Source of the DNA: Anas platyrhynchos
Taxonomy: Eukaryota; Chordata; Aves; Anseriformes; Anatidae
NCBI RefSeq assembly: GCF_047663525.1
Contig: NC_092607.1
Location: 8,155,001-8,219,000, forward strand
Length of the DNA: 64,000 nucleotides
Direction of reading: 5' to 3'
Shown here: one piece after another, positions 44,905 to 58,200 of the stretch
Numbering within the stretch: the stretch's first letter is position 1
Layout: the number at the start of each line of letters is the position of its first letter
The notes under the pieces: generated by a model
Told to the model about the DNA's origin: nothing
The model's input: only the letters and a program-made list of their open reading frames with translations
Databases searched by the model: none
Program-made: the position numbers and the translations under genes

Positions 44905-45947
44905 ATTTTGAGGTGGCAGCATCTTCCTTTCCCTCCCTTTTGGTCCCTATACATGAAGGAAGAATGGGGCTTTGCAGAGAAGACTTCCTGTTTGGAAAAC
45001 AGAAAATTGACTTCATGCAGGTTAAAAAAAATAAGGGGGAGGGATTGAAATTCAGTCACGAGACAGCTATAAACCAGTGGTTTTTATAGTGCTTAACATA
45101 TTTGCATACACAAGGAGGGAGAAGTTGCTGAGTGTGCTCTGCTATCAGCCTCGTCTGGAGCTGGTGGAGGTCGGTGGAGCTTTCCTGAAGGCAGGGCAGC
45201 AAATCAGGGAGTTGGGGAGTTGGCCAGTGGGCCTTGAATGCAAGATAAATGTTTGTGGAGGGAGAAAGTTCTCTCTGGATAGCACCATTGCAGGAAAAAA
45301 CAGCTCATATGCATCTCTTTATCTCCTGGTTTATCTGTTGTCATTAACAGATCTGTAATAGTTGTTTTGGGATTTACCTCTGAATTTTCAGGACACAACC
45401 CACTGAAATGGCTATACATGGTTCCTGCCTCAGAGACAAGCCCTTACAAAGCTGCTGGAGGCAGTCAGATAGACCTGTAATTCTCCTTGGTTCCCTAATT
45501 AAAAAGTAGTGAAACCTTAATCTTTGCTATAAATGCTTTGTCAGTATGCAGTGGCGGTCTGCCTGCCGAGTTAAGTACATCAGAGATTTCATCTCCTTAC
45601 AAATGTTGACCTCCACCAAGGCATCGTAAGTTACACTGGCAAAAATACATCTTGGGAGCGTCTGAACTCTGTAAGCCACAGAGCTCAGCAGGGTGGATGT
45701 GGGGTATTGCACACTGCTTCCAGCCATCACATGGGCTCCCCCGAAACCTAGCCTCAAAGTATTAAGTTACAGACGGGCACCAAGTCCACAGGGCTTCACC
45801 ACAACCATCCCAAAATATCATCCTGCAGCTTGGCCTCTGGCCTCACCTTGTTTTTCAAACCGCAGCGATTCTCCCTGGAGGTAGAGCGTAAGAATTAGCA
45901 GTTAGATAAAAGGGACACTCCTGGAGGGCATGGGAAGAGAAATGGTG

Positions 45948-46016
45948 CGTGTGGATATTGGTGTAGGTGCAGGTATAGGTATAGAGATGGGTATGGGTAT
46001 AGGCATGGGTATATGT
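45948..46016. repeat. Degenerate GGTATA/GGGTAT hexamer minisatellite
   Basis: About ten imperfect 6-bp units (GGTGTA, GGTGCA, GGTATA, GGGTAT, GGCATG). Divergence between units implies an older array than the pentamers nearby. Confidence 0.75.
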
Positions 46017-49000
46017 TTGGTCCAAGGTTATCTGAAGGGCAGTGGCAGGCCAGGAAAAAGCAGTATTCCTTACACACCTTTCCCAAACCCTCACGAGGTG
46101 GGTGTGAACAGCCCGTGGTCCTCCTGCCACTGGTATCGCCGCACACTGCTCTGCTGTCCCCACGCACCTCCCAGGTCGTGTCCTTAACAGCAGCAACCGA
46201 GCAGGGGAATCCTCTCCTTTCGAGGGAAATGAGTAACAGGAGAGGTGATTGGAGGTGAACGCTCCTCGTGCCCTCTGTCAATACATCATTTCACTCAGGA
46301 GAAGAAAAGGGAGCCAGGCTTTTATTTACCTCCTGACCAAGCAAAGGCCAACAATCCCCACTCTGTCGAATTACTTCATCCTAGTAAATGCTGTAAGATC
46401 TGAACCAAAAAGTGTTTCAAAGCTGCTGAAAGATTGCCATGGGGTGGGCTCTTGCAGCTTTTATAAAATCATTGCATCAAGCTGGGGAAGGGAAAAAATG
46501 GAAGTAAGACCATTAATCTTGCAGGGGATGAGGCAGCCAGCAGAACTGCAGAGCATCAGACGTCCAGTTGCTGTGCATTTTCAGTAGGAATCAGTCACCA
46601 AACTTCTTCATACGCCTTTGGAAACCCCAGCCCAACACGGATGGCAGGGGCACTGCTTGCTCTTGCTACATCTGACATGGACGGGTGGGATATAAAGGGG
46701 CTATGTCCTAGCAGGGACAACAGGCAGCAGCTGTAGGGGAGCTGAGTGCACCTCCAAACTGCCACTGAGCTGCTGCATGGTGAGGGCACACATTGCTCCC
46801 CATCCCAGTGCTGCAAAACCCCCGGTCCCTACTTCCCAGCCCCGCTGTGCAAGCCAAGAGTAAAATGCTTTAAAACCAGAAAGTCAAATTCTCTGTTCCC
46901 AGGCATCAGTGGCTGCCTGGGGTGGAAAGCTCTGGTGGTTCACCAGGAGGTAGGTGTCTGGGGCCAGAGACAGTGCAATTCTTGTCTCCCTAAGGTGCTG
47001 ATAGCCTCTCCATGAAGCTCTTGGAGATCACTGGATTCAAACAAGCTCTGAAAGTGCGAAGTGCATTTGTTTATTTTAAAACAAAGATCTTTACTAATGG
47101 AAAAATCAAATAAAAAGTGCAGGGGAATGGATGGGTAAAAGGATGAAAAATTAGAGCTGATTACATGGTAGTAATAGAAATGGATGGCTTTTGAGAGCTT
47201 TTTTTTTTTTTTCTCTCCTTAACCAAGGAAGAAGGAGAGAGAGGAAACAACTTGGACTGCAGTCAAAGCCCTCTTATCTCACACATTTACACTCTCCACT
47301 GCACAGATTAGTTTAGTTCACCTTTAATTCGCCTTTTGATAGTTGTAGACTGATACCAAACACTCCTGAAAGCTGACACTTGTCAAGCAGCGCATCGTAC
47401 AACCGTCTCAAGTGTACGACATGAGAGAAGGATTTGAGGCCATCGGAGCTACGAAAGCTGAGGCTGATGTGATCCTAGGACATTTTAACATGACTTGATT
47501 TTGCTATTCCTGTGCATCCCAAATACGTAAGTGTGACAGAGGGATATCTATTTAAAAAAATGCCAAAGCAAAGTGCCAATGATATATGCTGGACATCTCA
47601 TATCAGAAATATCTCCCTCCACCTTCCCTTCCTTTTTGGCAAAATCTCAACAACTGAGTTGCTTTCCATGCCCATATGTTCATGCATGCAGGCAGCTGAT
47701 TTATCCATCACCCCAGAAAGCTTCTCCACGGTCTCCTTCTTGTCACTGACACCCTCAGAGGCCCTGACCTTTGCAGTGCTGGGCTGCATTCGATAGCAAG
47801 CTGCCAGGCAAGCATGCTTAAGGGTTCAGATATGTTGTATTGCTGCTGCCCGGGCTGTCAGGGGACAAACAGCAACAAGATAGTTGCACAGTATTAAATA
47901 ATTGGAAACAAAGTGGATTACTTCATGGTACTGGCAGAACACCGTACTGCTGACAGACATCAACAGAGCAGTGAGAGCTGCACATGTATTTTGTGCATGA
48001 ACAACTAGCTAAGGTGTGAGCCTGAACTGTACGAAGCACTCAGCTCTTTTTGTGTTTCATCTAAATCCTGTTGTATTTTAAACCTGCTGCTTCTTGACCT
48101 ACTGACAGCCAGCCCGGAGATTATTTTCATCCTCTTTAGAAGTGAAGAACATTGCCTTCAATCATGGTCTCTTTATGATATGAAAATAGCTGTTGAAATG
48201 GATGCCCTCATGATGCTTAATTTCATTTATAGATAGTCTGTGGTTTTTTTTGCAGAAGTTCACATTCAGAGAAACAGTTCTGGAATTTTGTGAACAAAAC
48301 AAAAGGAAACAAATAAAAAATAAAATAAAATCAAGTAATTCCATGAGAATAGAGCAAAACTCCACTTCTACATCTGATTTTTGTGGTTTTGTTTGTTTGT
48401 TTAATCTGCAAAGTTCAAAAAATAAGGGATGTATGAAGCCTGATTTCAAGTCCTTGCAAGGACTAAATGCCTCATTTGCAGATATGACAGCAGTCCCTAA
48501 CTGACCTGGCTAACAAGCTGTTTTCTGGTGAGAGCTGTACTCTGCTTTACCTATCCCAGTTGCCAAAACCCCGTATCTTCAGGGAAACTTATTCCACGGT
48601 GACTTATCTATCAGTATTTCAACTGCTGTGATCCATTACCGATAATCACTTCCCTTTAAGTTATTTATTTACTTTCTTTGCTGTGTTTCTCTCAATCTGT
48701 TGGGTTACTTTTGGACATAAGGGTGTGCAGAGGTCATGCACACAGGACAGCCAGATGCAGCCCAGGGTTCTCCAGCTCCTGCCTGCTGTGCTTGCTCCCA
48801 GCCTGGCTTTTCTTACGGTCACAGATACTGGTGAAAGATGATCCCTGGGTAGCAGTGGGCTCCCGTGGAACAAGGGGCGTCTGAAATTTCACTGCATGAT
48901 CTCAAAGCACAGACCTCAATCTTGTAACCAGAAGATGAGATTTAGTACCCTAGTACTTAAATCTTTTCCTGAAAACGGGAGCTTCCAAAGTGTCTTAAAT

Positions 49001-49868
49001 AGTCAGAATATTTTCGGAAATCCATTATTTTAGCTGAGATCTGTATTTGCATGTGTCTGATGGTGTACTGACACTCTCTCTGCATCTGGTACACTTGTAC
49101 AGGTATGATGCAGCCAGTGTTTGCTTTGCACTACAGTGGCATAAAGCTCAAACATCACAGAGCAGCATCTGGTGTGTTGCAAAAGTGATGTTGAAATAGC
49201 TTTTTTCTTTCTTTCTTTCTTTCTTAGTTTAATGTTTGTTACTCACTGAGAGGTACTGCAGGACAAAACTGATTTACACTTATTCTGCTGAGGTGTTTAA
49301 GTACAAACCTTCATCTGTAAGCATATGCTCACGTACAGGAAGAAAGAAATGCTGTAAAGGCTGTACCACCAGTTCATTCTGTTGCTTGCAGCCACATTTT
49401 TCCTCTCTGCTGTCCAGGTTTGTTTTCCTGTTTCTAAATTAGCCTGTTGGCCAAGAAAACCACATATACTTGAACATCTGGCAAATCTACCATGAAATGG
49501 TGACGGTTTCCAATGGAGAGCCTGGGAACAGGGTGGCTGCCTTGGGGACCTCCCTGCCTCTTCAGGGACAAAGCCCAGGAGATACTTCCCTGCACTCCAT
49601 GGGAATTTAAGCAAAACAGGGGCAAAAGAAGATGTGATATTGGCTTTTGACTTGATTTCACTTCACTTGAGTGAAGCCAGCCCTCTTACATCCTTTGCCT
49701 CATTGGCTGGGCAAGTGGCCCAACATTGCTTTCCCTTCAGCAGGAGCACTGGATTTGATACCTGTTCACTGATGGTTTGGGGAACGTGGAAATGTGGAAA
49801 TTGCATGTCAGACAGACAGACAACACAAGCCTCACTATCTTAGCAAAATGTTGTGAAAGTTAGTCAGG

Positions 49869-49905
<37 letters not shown>

Positions 49906-49907
49906 GG
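49869..49907. repeat. Poly(A)29-poly(G)10 tract
   Basis: 29 A directly followed by 10 G, an all-purine homopolymer junction. Confidence 0.9.
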
Positions 49908-51929
49908 CATTTTCTTGGAGGCTATTGCTTTTCTATCATGTGCTTGTTGCTGCAGCCCTGGATAAGAGTTTTGACTTTGATACTCTTCTAACCATATGAC
50001 TTGACTCACCGACTTGTACTGCCCATAAGATTTGTGAATCATTCCTGTTTGTGATCTTCTTGCTGTTGTATCTTTGCCTTTTCCATAGCAGCTAACGACA
50101 AATCAGAAACCAACCAAAACCAGTTGTTCAGACATGCTTTGCAGCCAACTGACCCAAAAAAGGGTCTTCTTTTTAAAGAAAAAAAATATTTTCATCCTTT
50201 TATGAGATAAATATTTGTAGCTCTCCAAATCCTCCCCTTCCATCCATTTCATCATCCCCCTCCTGCCTTTCCCATACATCTTTTTATGGCAAACCCAGCT
50301 AGGCAGTGTTTTGCTTGCTCCTCACAAGGATCCTTTGTCCCTCCCAAGGTCACACGAAATATTCCCCCCATTTCTGCTTGCTAAACAGATGGAGCTGCTC
50401 CTGGTCCTTGTTGCTCACCCTCCTCTCTCTCCCTGCCATTGCCATGCACCACATCAAATAATTGTTGTTATAACTCGCCTCCTTCCCCAACTAAAATATA
50501 CTTGATTGGGAGGGAGAGGGGGAACAGGGAAATAGCTGGGTTTATTTTAATAGTTTCCACTCTCAGTTCAGTTTTATAGTACAGTATATTTAACTTTAAC
50601 GTATGGACAGCTGGATGCATTTAACAGCACAATGGAAAGAATTTAGCAAGTATACATTACAGGCCATGTATTTGGAGCTGATCACCACATATTTCTTCAT
50701 AATATTTAGATGCGCTTGTTCTAGATTGTGTCGGGCTGATCAAAATATGTTTGTGTCAGGTAAGATTTGTCATAGATGAGTCTCTTTATTTCTTTACTTA
50801 CTAAAACTCTTCCTGCAGGAAGAGGCTCAGTTTAGCTGATATCAGCAAGTTCAGCCTGATGCTTACGATAGGGTTACTTGCCTTCTCTGCAGAAGCCGAA
50901 AAAGTCATAAATACACAGAAACATAGGGGCATATTCTGAGCACAGGCTGTGGACACATTACTCTCCTTGCGTCACCTTTGCCAGCAAACCACTTGGGAAA
51001 AAAAGCATCACTGAAGGATCAGGATCTGCCCCCCACATCCCACGCACTGTAATGATGGGAAACAGCTACCACTGGGAAACGGAGCTGTAAATCCTTCACT
51101 TCTTTCCATCGGACCCTCAGCCCTCTCTGAGCTGCCTGCTTTCCCTCTTGCACCCTCTCCATAGCACTAGGGAGATTTTTTTCAGTGTCAGTCAGTGAAG
51201 CAAGGCAGTTGCCTTCTCTTTCTCTCTCAAAAATAAGAATGAAGGGGATTTTCAGCAGTACTTTAAAATCCATTTGTCTTTTATTCAAAGCAAGCAAACA
51301 AATGATAAAAAAAAAAAAAAATCCTCCCTTCATTATTATAAAATAATCTCCTTAACCAATTCTATGCAATTCTCCCAGAGGTCTAGGTGCCTGATCCTCA
51401 TGATTTTCTCAAATTTATCTTCTTGTCTCTATTTGGTTACTCTGTGCCTATTGCAGCAAAGCAAACAGAAGGCAAATCAGCCAAGAGACTTGCTAGCATA
51501 TTTAGCCAGCTTTCTTTCCGATGCTGGAAAATATTAACAGTTTCATCTTGCAGAAGACTTGTTTTTTTTCCCTGTGTGTGTTTAAAAATGTTGTCTTCCC
51601 CCACTACTGTAGGATCACGTGATTAATACAGACAAAATGTAAGGGTTTGTATTTACAAGGTATTCTTATTAAAATGTCAAAGAGATGCTGGAGCCTAAGG
51701 AAGAGCAATACTTATGATCTGGAGAGATTCCAACAAGTAACATGGCTCAATCACACTTTCCAAGCTGTGAGCAAAAGCAAAATTAAGTTATTTGGGACAT
51801 TATGATGATCTTAGATTTGTTTGGGGAGCTATGTTGCTTTGCCTCTAAGCAGGAGGGAGGAGAGGAGAAGAAAGATGCTCAAAGAGAAAAAAACCCTTTG
51901 GAGGAAAGACCAAATTGTTGGAAACCTCT

Positions 51930-52240
51930 GAAGTGCTCACATTAATGTCATGTCATTACACTGTATTGCTGCACAGGTTAATATAATTGGGTTACTGTGT
52001 GTGAGCAATGATCCATAGCATGTTATGGCACTGAAACAAATGACATTTAACCAAGAGATTTGTAAGGCACCTTGTTATCTGCATGGTGAGCAATTGCAAC
52101 GGAGAGTCAGATTGCTAGACGAGCGACTGACAAATTAGTTGTTGGGTTTGCTGGACAGCCTGGATTTATAACCACACAATTCCAACATAATTTATTAGAT
52201 CCATAAACAGACATATCCAGTGTTTTTACTTAGATTACAC
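51930..52240. promoter_or_regulatory. Candidate conserved element
   Basis: About 300 bp without simple repeats, with dense homeodomain-like and half-palindromic motifs: AGGTTAATATAATTGGG (HNF1 half-site GGTTAAT at 51977-51983), TGTCATGTCATTACACTG, CTTGTTATCTGCATGG (GATA-like) and GGATTTATAACC. Its appearance resembles vertebrate developmental enhancers; no conservation could be checked. Confidence 0.25.
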
Positions 52241-55200
52241 TTCTATTGCAGCCCCTGATCCTGTCTGGTTGCAGTGCTGTTACAGGCTGGTTGTGTTATT
52301 CATGTAACAGTCCTTGGCTGGGGGTAAGGTGAGCTTAGATCAATAAGCTGCAGGTTTCTAGCAACAAAAAATGTCTACAGTCCAGTTTATACAGAAATAA
52401 TTTGCACATGCATATGTTCCCCATCTCCCAACCTGAGTGTCTCCAAGGAGGGAAGTATGTAAATGGAAGAGAAATATAAAAGATACATAAAAAGATGCAA
52501 AGATCTTTTTCTCTTTCTATCTTCTCATAGAACAGATGTCGAAGTCCCTTGCCTATATTTTAAATAACAAAGACCAAAAAACTGAATGAGATCTAGGGGA
52601 AAAATAGGCTCAGTCTCATGCTGGTGGTCATGGTGGTCTGCTCCCGCCTTGGCCTCTGGGCAAATGAAACCTCCAGGCTCTGTTCCCTCTCCTCTGGGCT
52701 GGGCTGCAGAGCAGAAAGCTCGGCATTGCCCTGGCTGCAGGACAAGACTGTGTCCTTTCTGGAAGGGCTTTCTTTAAAACCTTCATTGAAAAGGAACCCA
52801 CAGCTTCCCTGGGCAGATTGTTCAAAGTCTAACTTGTGTCATTTCCCCAGCACCCATTTGTTATGAGTTAGGCCAATGACTTCTTTTACTTTCCCAAGGG
52901 ACAAAGAAAAGAAATTCATCTCGCTCTCAACTCATCGTGGCCCCCTCTGTTAGTTTAGAGGACAGCAGTGGGGGTGTCACCACCGTGTGCCCCTTGCTGT
53001 GCCCCACTCCTTGCCTTTAGGACATTCTCCTTCCCGCAGGTCTTTGCCCTGTCTGTGCAGCTTTTCAGACTTGCAGCCGTTCCCCAGCACAGCCACCTCT
53101 CAGCCAAACATCGCTGGTGGTGCCTGGTGCCCAGGGCCAGATCCAGGCTTCCCTGGACCTCTGGAGGTCGGCTGAGGGGAACAAGTGTGTCCCTCCGGTT
53201 TTTTTCCATTTGAGGAAATGACCAAATCTTGCCTGTGTTCAGAGCCTTGGCTCACAGTAACCTTTTTATGAGGTGATAAAATGATCACCTTTGGGCTCAT
53301 GGCTGCTGACTTAGACCAAAGCTACAAGCCCCAGACTACCACCCAGGAGACTGTTCTTGCTTCGAGTCCAGCTGGCATCTTGGGATCACTTGCTAACTTT
53401 CCAGGTTAGAGGCCAGTTTTGTTTGGGCTAGATAAAATCTGGAGAGATGCCCAAGATTTTTGGATGTCCCTCCACAGCAAATCTGAACTCCACTTCTTTT
53501 GGAAGTTTGCCTTTCTCGGGTTAGGATTTGAAAACTTCTCTCATAGGCTGGTTGAGTCAAAAATAATGTGAGGTGACTTGCGAGGCTGGTTCCTACTTTT
53601 GGCTGTAAGCTGGTAAAGGCTTTGGGTTAAGTAATGAAAACAAGTGAGGAGTCCAAAGCCAATCAAAAGCGCTGGGAAACCATGAGCTGTGGGTGAGTTT
53701 GAAATCCCAGCTCGGGATGTGGGGCTGAACGAGCATCTCTGCATGTACTTGGGCTGAACCTGCGGTATCAAAGAGCCCAGGACCATGTTTGCAATTTGTA
53801 ACTTGAGCAAACTCTGGCATTATGGACACAGTGCTGCAAAGGACATGGTTTGGGATGGAAAGTAGGACACAGTCTTGCTGGTATAAACCGGTGCAGTCCC
53901 AGTCCCTCAGCCATGGACACGGCAGAACCCATGCTGCAGGCTGAGCCTGGGTATGGCTCAGCTCTTTGCTGGCTCCACAGCTGCAGCTGCCAGCAGCCTT
54001 GTTGAACAAGTCCATCAGGGGTTCCCCTTGTGTAGAGCTATTATTGTTAAAATAAACATGCATTGAGCTTCACCATATAATATTTCACAAGGCTGAGGCA
54101 CAGCAGTTGGAACGCATCTCCCCCAGCCTTGAAGTAGGAGGCAACGCGAATCGACGCGCTGGAGCATTTTCAAGGTAAACACTGAAGGGTTTTATTGATG
54201 CAGGCTTTGGTGTGGCTGTCACTGCGGTGAGGGTGCTGCGTGCTGGGACATCTTTATGTCTGAAACAGCACAGTGCAAACTGATCCCAGCCACGACTCTT
54301 TTAAACATACCTAACAACTGCTGGAGGAGTTTGGTCTGGTGTTGTCAGATGTGCTGGATGCTTCAGTCTCTGCCTGAACCAGTGTAAAACCTTCGCTCCA
54401 GTATGCACCAGCTCCTGTTACTGCTTGACCCTCTCCTGACACATAACTTGTCTTCTGGGGGCACCAGTCCTCTGTATGGAGGTGACAGCTGCTGTCACCT
54501 TCCTGCCCTTGGCACCACCTGCATCCCTGGTATTGGTCTATCTAATGCAGGTTTGCCAGCCTAGTACAGAGGATTCAGGCATGCCAGGGTGTATTTTGTA
54601 AGTGAGAGTGCACATGCATGTCTGCATACCTGTAAGAGAAAAATTAACCCTGCCTGCTAATCCAACACTGCCACCCTGGGCAGTTTTTGACTTGCTGCTT
54701 TGTTGGAATAACTTGATTCATTTTTAATATTTTAAAACATTACAGGCCAAGTTCATGCCTGATTTAGGATCATTTCAATTAATCTACTGATGGGTAAAGC
54801 TAGTGAAAAACTTAGAACTAAAGCAGAGCAAGCCAGCCTTCTTTCTTGTTTTCTTTGAAGCAGATTCTATACAAAGATGCAATAGCAGATTTTACATAAA
54901 AGTGCCTGATTAAATCAAGCCCCCAAACTATGCATTTTCATTTTCCAGTGTTCAGAAAGAAAGAAAGAAAAAAAAATACTACTGGTTTCTGAAAACAAAA
55001 CTCAGCAGGGTTTGCAGAAGGAAACATGGATGGCAGTGGAGGAGAAGAGTTGCTCAGCATATGGAGGGGTTAACTAAATGTGAGCCTGCAATGCAGCTGT
55101 CATATTTGCTAGGAAGATTGGGAAGAAAATCCTAATGGACATACTGGAAACTGGTAATGCATATTGGTTATGTGTACAAAAAGGACACGAAGCCAACAGA

Positions 55201-58200
55201 AGTGGCTAATGAAAAATTATGTGAGCATTCAGCAGAGAACATTACTCTGAGCCCTGATGGTGGTGGAGAGATGTGAATGACGCTGGTCAGGTGAAGTACT
55301 GGAAGGCCTGCTCCAGTATCACCTTTCAAGCTGAGTGCTGCCAACACACTTAGGAAAATGTTGAATCAGAGCTGGAAGATGAGATGTAGCATTAGGGAGA
55401 TGTAGAAAGACATTTTCCTAGCACAGACTTCAACCAAGAGAAAACACTCATTTGTTTTACAGGTGAATAAACAGCCATTTCCTTCAGCAAACTCAATCAT
55501 ACAGCAGCATGCGATGCTATTACTTTCATTGAAAAGCAAAAATTCATGCACATTACATCTAACAGGAAAATCTGAGGGCTAGACCCACATAAGACAAGTC
55601 TTTGTTGCTCCCAGACACTTGAATTATCTTGGCTTTGGGCACAGGATTTCTCTGTGCAGCACTTTGGGCTTTATGATGTTACTTCAGGCCTTTGCTGGTT
55701 TAGGCCTTGTTTGAGGAAATTAGGAACCATCTTTCTTGAGGAGGGATGATATTTCCTTAATTTAAATTGCTTTGAGCAAACAAGTACCAATTTGGATGTG
55801 CTTTCTCATTTAATATTTGTCTGATTTATGCTGCTAAGCAGCCCTTCTGCTCTCCTGTTTATATACCCTCAAAGCTCATTTTTAACTACAGTTAATCATG
55901 CTGAAGCAGAATGTAACTCACAGCGAGACGATGCTGGCCAAATTTTATAACATGGGCTACTGTATTGGATGTCAGCTCTGCCCCTAAAAATAATCACACT
56001 GGGGCAGGTGCCTTCCCCAGCCAGCAAAACTTAATGTCACTTTGTAAAATCCTGGCCAGGTGAAGCCTCAAAGGGGCATGGGAGATGCCCTCTGGCATTT
56101 TGGGGGGAAAGAATTGGTGTTCACAGATCAGGGATTGAAAGTTGTTTGCTCGAAGTGTTGACGGACAAACTGCTTGGACACGAAGCAAGCAGAAGTGACT
56201 CAAGTGCAGAGTACTTTGCCTTTCTGACCTGGTCACAGCTGAGGTTGGCAAGTGGCAGACTGAGCACTTTTTAATCTGTAAATGCAGTTGTTTGCTGTAC
56301 CACAAAAGAAAGTCCACATGCAGCTCCAGCAAACAACAGGAGTTAGGTGGGACCCAGAATTAAGGAAGGCACAGGACAAATTCTTTGTGCCACATCCCTT
56401 TCCCTGCACAAAAACTCCACCAGCCTCCTCCTGCCCCCGACAGAGATCTCCCCTCTGCTCCAGCCAGCCTCCCTGGTACTCCTCCAGTAGCTCAGCAACA
56501 TCCAAATACAGCAGGGAAAAGCTGTGCACCAGCAACACTCTAGAGCCAGGGCAAAACCCATGCATTTGTTTCTGGAAGACTGGATAAAGGGAGAAATAAA
56601 TAGAGATGTGTGAGAAGAAGGCTGAGGGGTCTGCTGGTAATTGAGAAATACCTGCACGTGCTTTTCTGCTTGTGGTGTGGTGAGGAGAAGTGGAACAGCC
56701 AGCACAATCTATCTGCACACAGGGATGTGTAAAACACACTCAACATTTCTGCAGCAATACACCAAAACCAGGTAAATAGAGGGGCAGCACGGTTCAGTTA
56801 GCCACAGCTAACCAAGGGTTTCTCTTTCCTCTGAGACATAAACCATGCAGCTGGGCTGGGCAGGCAGCAGCATCTCCTGGTGCAGGACACCATCTGGTGC
56901 TCAGCCCCAAATCTGCTGTCACGGGGCTGCTCCTGGGCTCTGAGTGAGCCTGTCTCACATGGCTGCTGCCGTGGATGTGTGTGGTAAGCACTGACCTGGT
57001 TCCTCTCCATCCTCACTAGATGCCAAGTCCTGCACAACTTTGCACCTTTTTTTGCAATGTGTGTTTTTCCTGCTGGGATGAGGACCCTTCCCAGGTGGTG
57101 GGATATAAGTATCCCCAGAAACTTGTCAGCCATGAGGGAGCAAACAAGAGGCTTCAGCAAACAGAAGCGATCAGGTTTCTCACACCTCCCTGGAGCCATC
57201 CCAGCTACGTGTGGCAGCATTTCCCTCCACCTGTGGCTTCCAGGGTCCTGCAGCACCGGGGCTGTGCGACAAAGCCGGGAAACATCCCTGCTACAGGAGA
57301 GCAGCCACACCACCAGCCACCCATTTGCTTGTCTTTCTGCTCAGACATATTCCTTTGCTCCTTTCGGGTGCAAAAGCAAATCCAACTGGATTTTCAGGGA
57401 CATGGCAACAACTGCTCGCACGCCCCACACTCGCCGTTCACAATGCAGGGAATGCAAGGTCGTGGGTCTGGGGGAGCAAGAAGGAATATTGCACATGCCT
57501 CCTAGCAAAGCTTGCATGACTTCCGTAGGCTTCATGCCAAATTACTTGTTCTTTGTTCCTTCTTGTTACAACACCAGGAGGAAAAGCAAAAAGAGAAAAA
57601 ATAAAAATCACCAACAACCAGGAAGCCCTAAGTTCTTCTTTTTCCTCTAGTACAGAAGTGGGAGATACTTCTGTACAACACCTGACAGCCTACAGAGAAA
57701 AGCTTTTTCTGTGGTCGAGTCCTAGGGCCAAACATGTCATCTAGAAGGATACAAAAGCTTTTACAGGCTCATTTTTCTAGCAATTATAATTTCACACACA
57801 TTTACCAAAGGACAATTCTGAAAAACAAGAAAAATGACAAGGAAACAAATTATATTGCTGCTTTTAACCAGCACATGCAGATGAGGAATCATATTGCAAT
57901 CAGTTGCCAGAAGGACTGTAGTGTTGCTGATTATTTATTTTGAGTGGCAAATGCCTACAGAGCTGCACAGGCTTTGTTTTTGAGGCAGTAGCATGTGCTC
58001 TGCAAACTCTGACATCTGAATTCGTTCCTTTTTCAGGCTTTACATTTGGAAGTTAGCTTTGTTATCAGGTTTCTACAGAAATGTGTTGGTGGGATAACTT
58101 TAACTGGTACACTTAATCTTCTCTGGTTAGTTTTATTTTCCTTCCCCACCCCTGAAGTTCAATATCTGTACGACAAAACAGAAGAAAAAAGTTAACTGCT

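Larger units (their letters stand above)
44905..54700. other. Gene-desert DNA; no gene seen
   Basis: No protein family is recognised in any frame. Candidate conserved tracts by composition: 47250-47500, 47840-48250, 50520-50900 and 51640-52420. Simple tracts: TTTC at 49204-49225, A/G at 49869-49907. The block 52600-54300 is richer in GC but shows no coding signature. Confidence 0.45.

Noticed and set aside
44740..45089. Frames with repeated FYFIL units
   Set aside because: They are translations of the (TTTTA)n microsatellite.
56233..57650. Several frames of 120-197 codons on both strands
   Set aside because: They overlap one another in different frames and strands and give no recognisable protein; typical chance frames.
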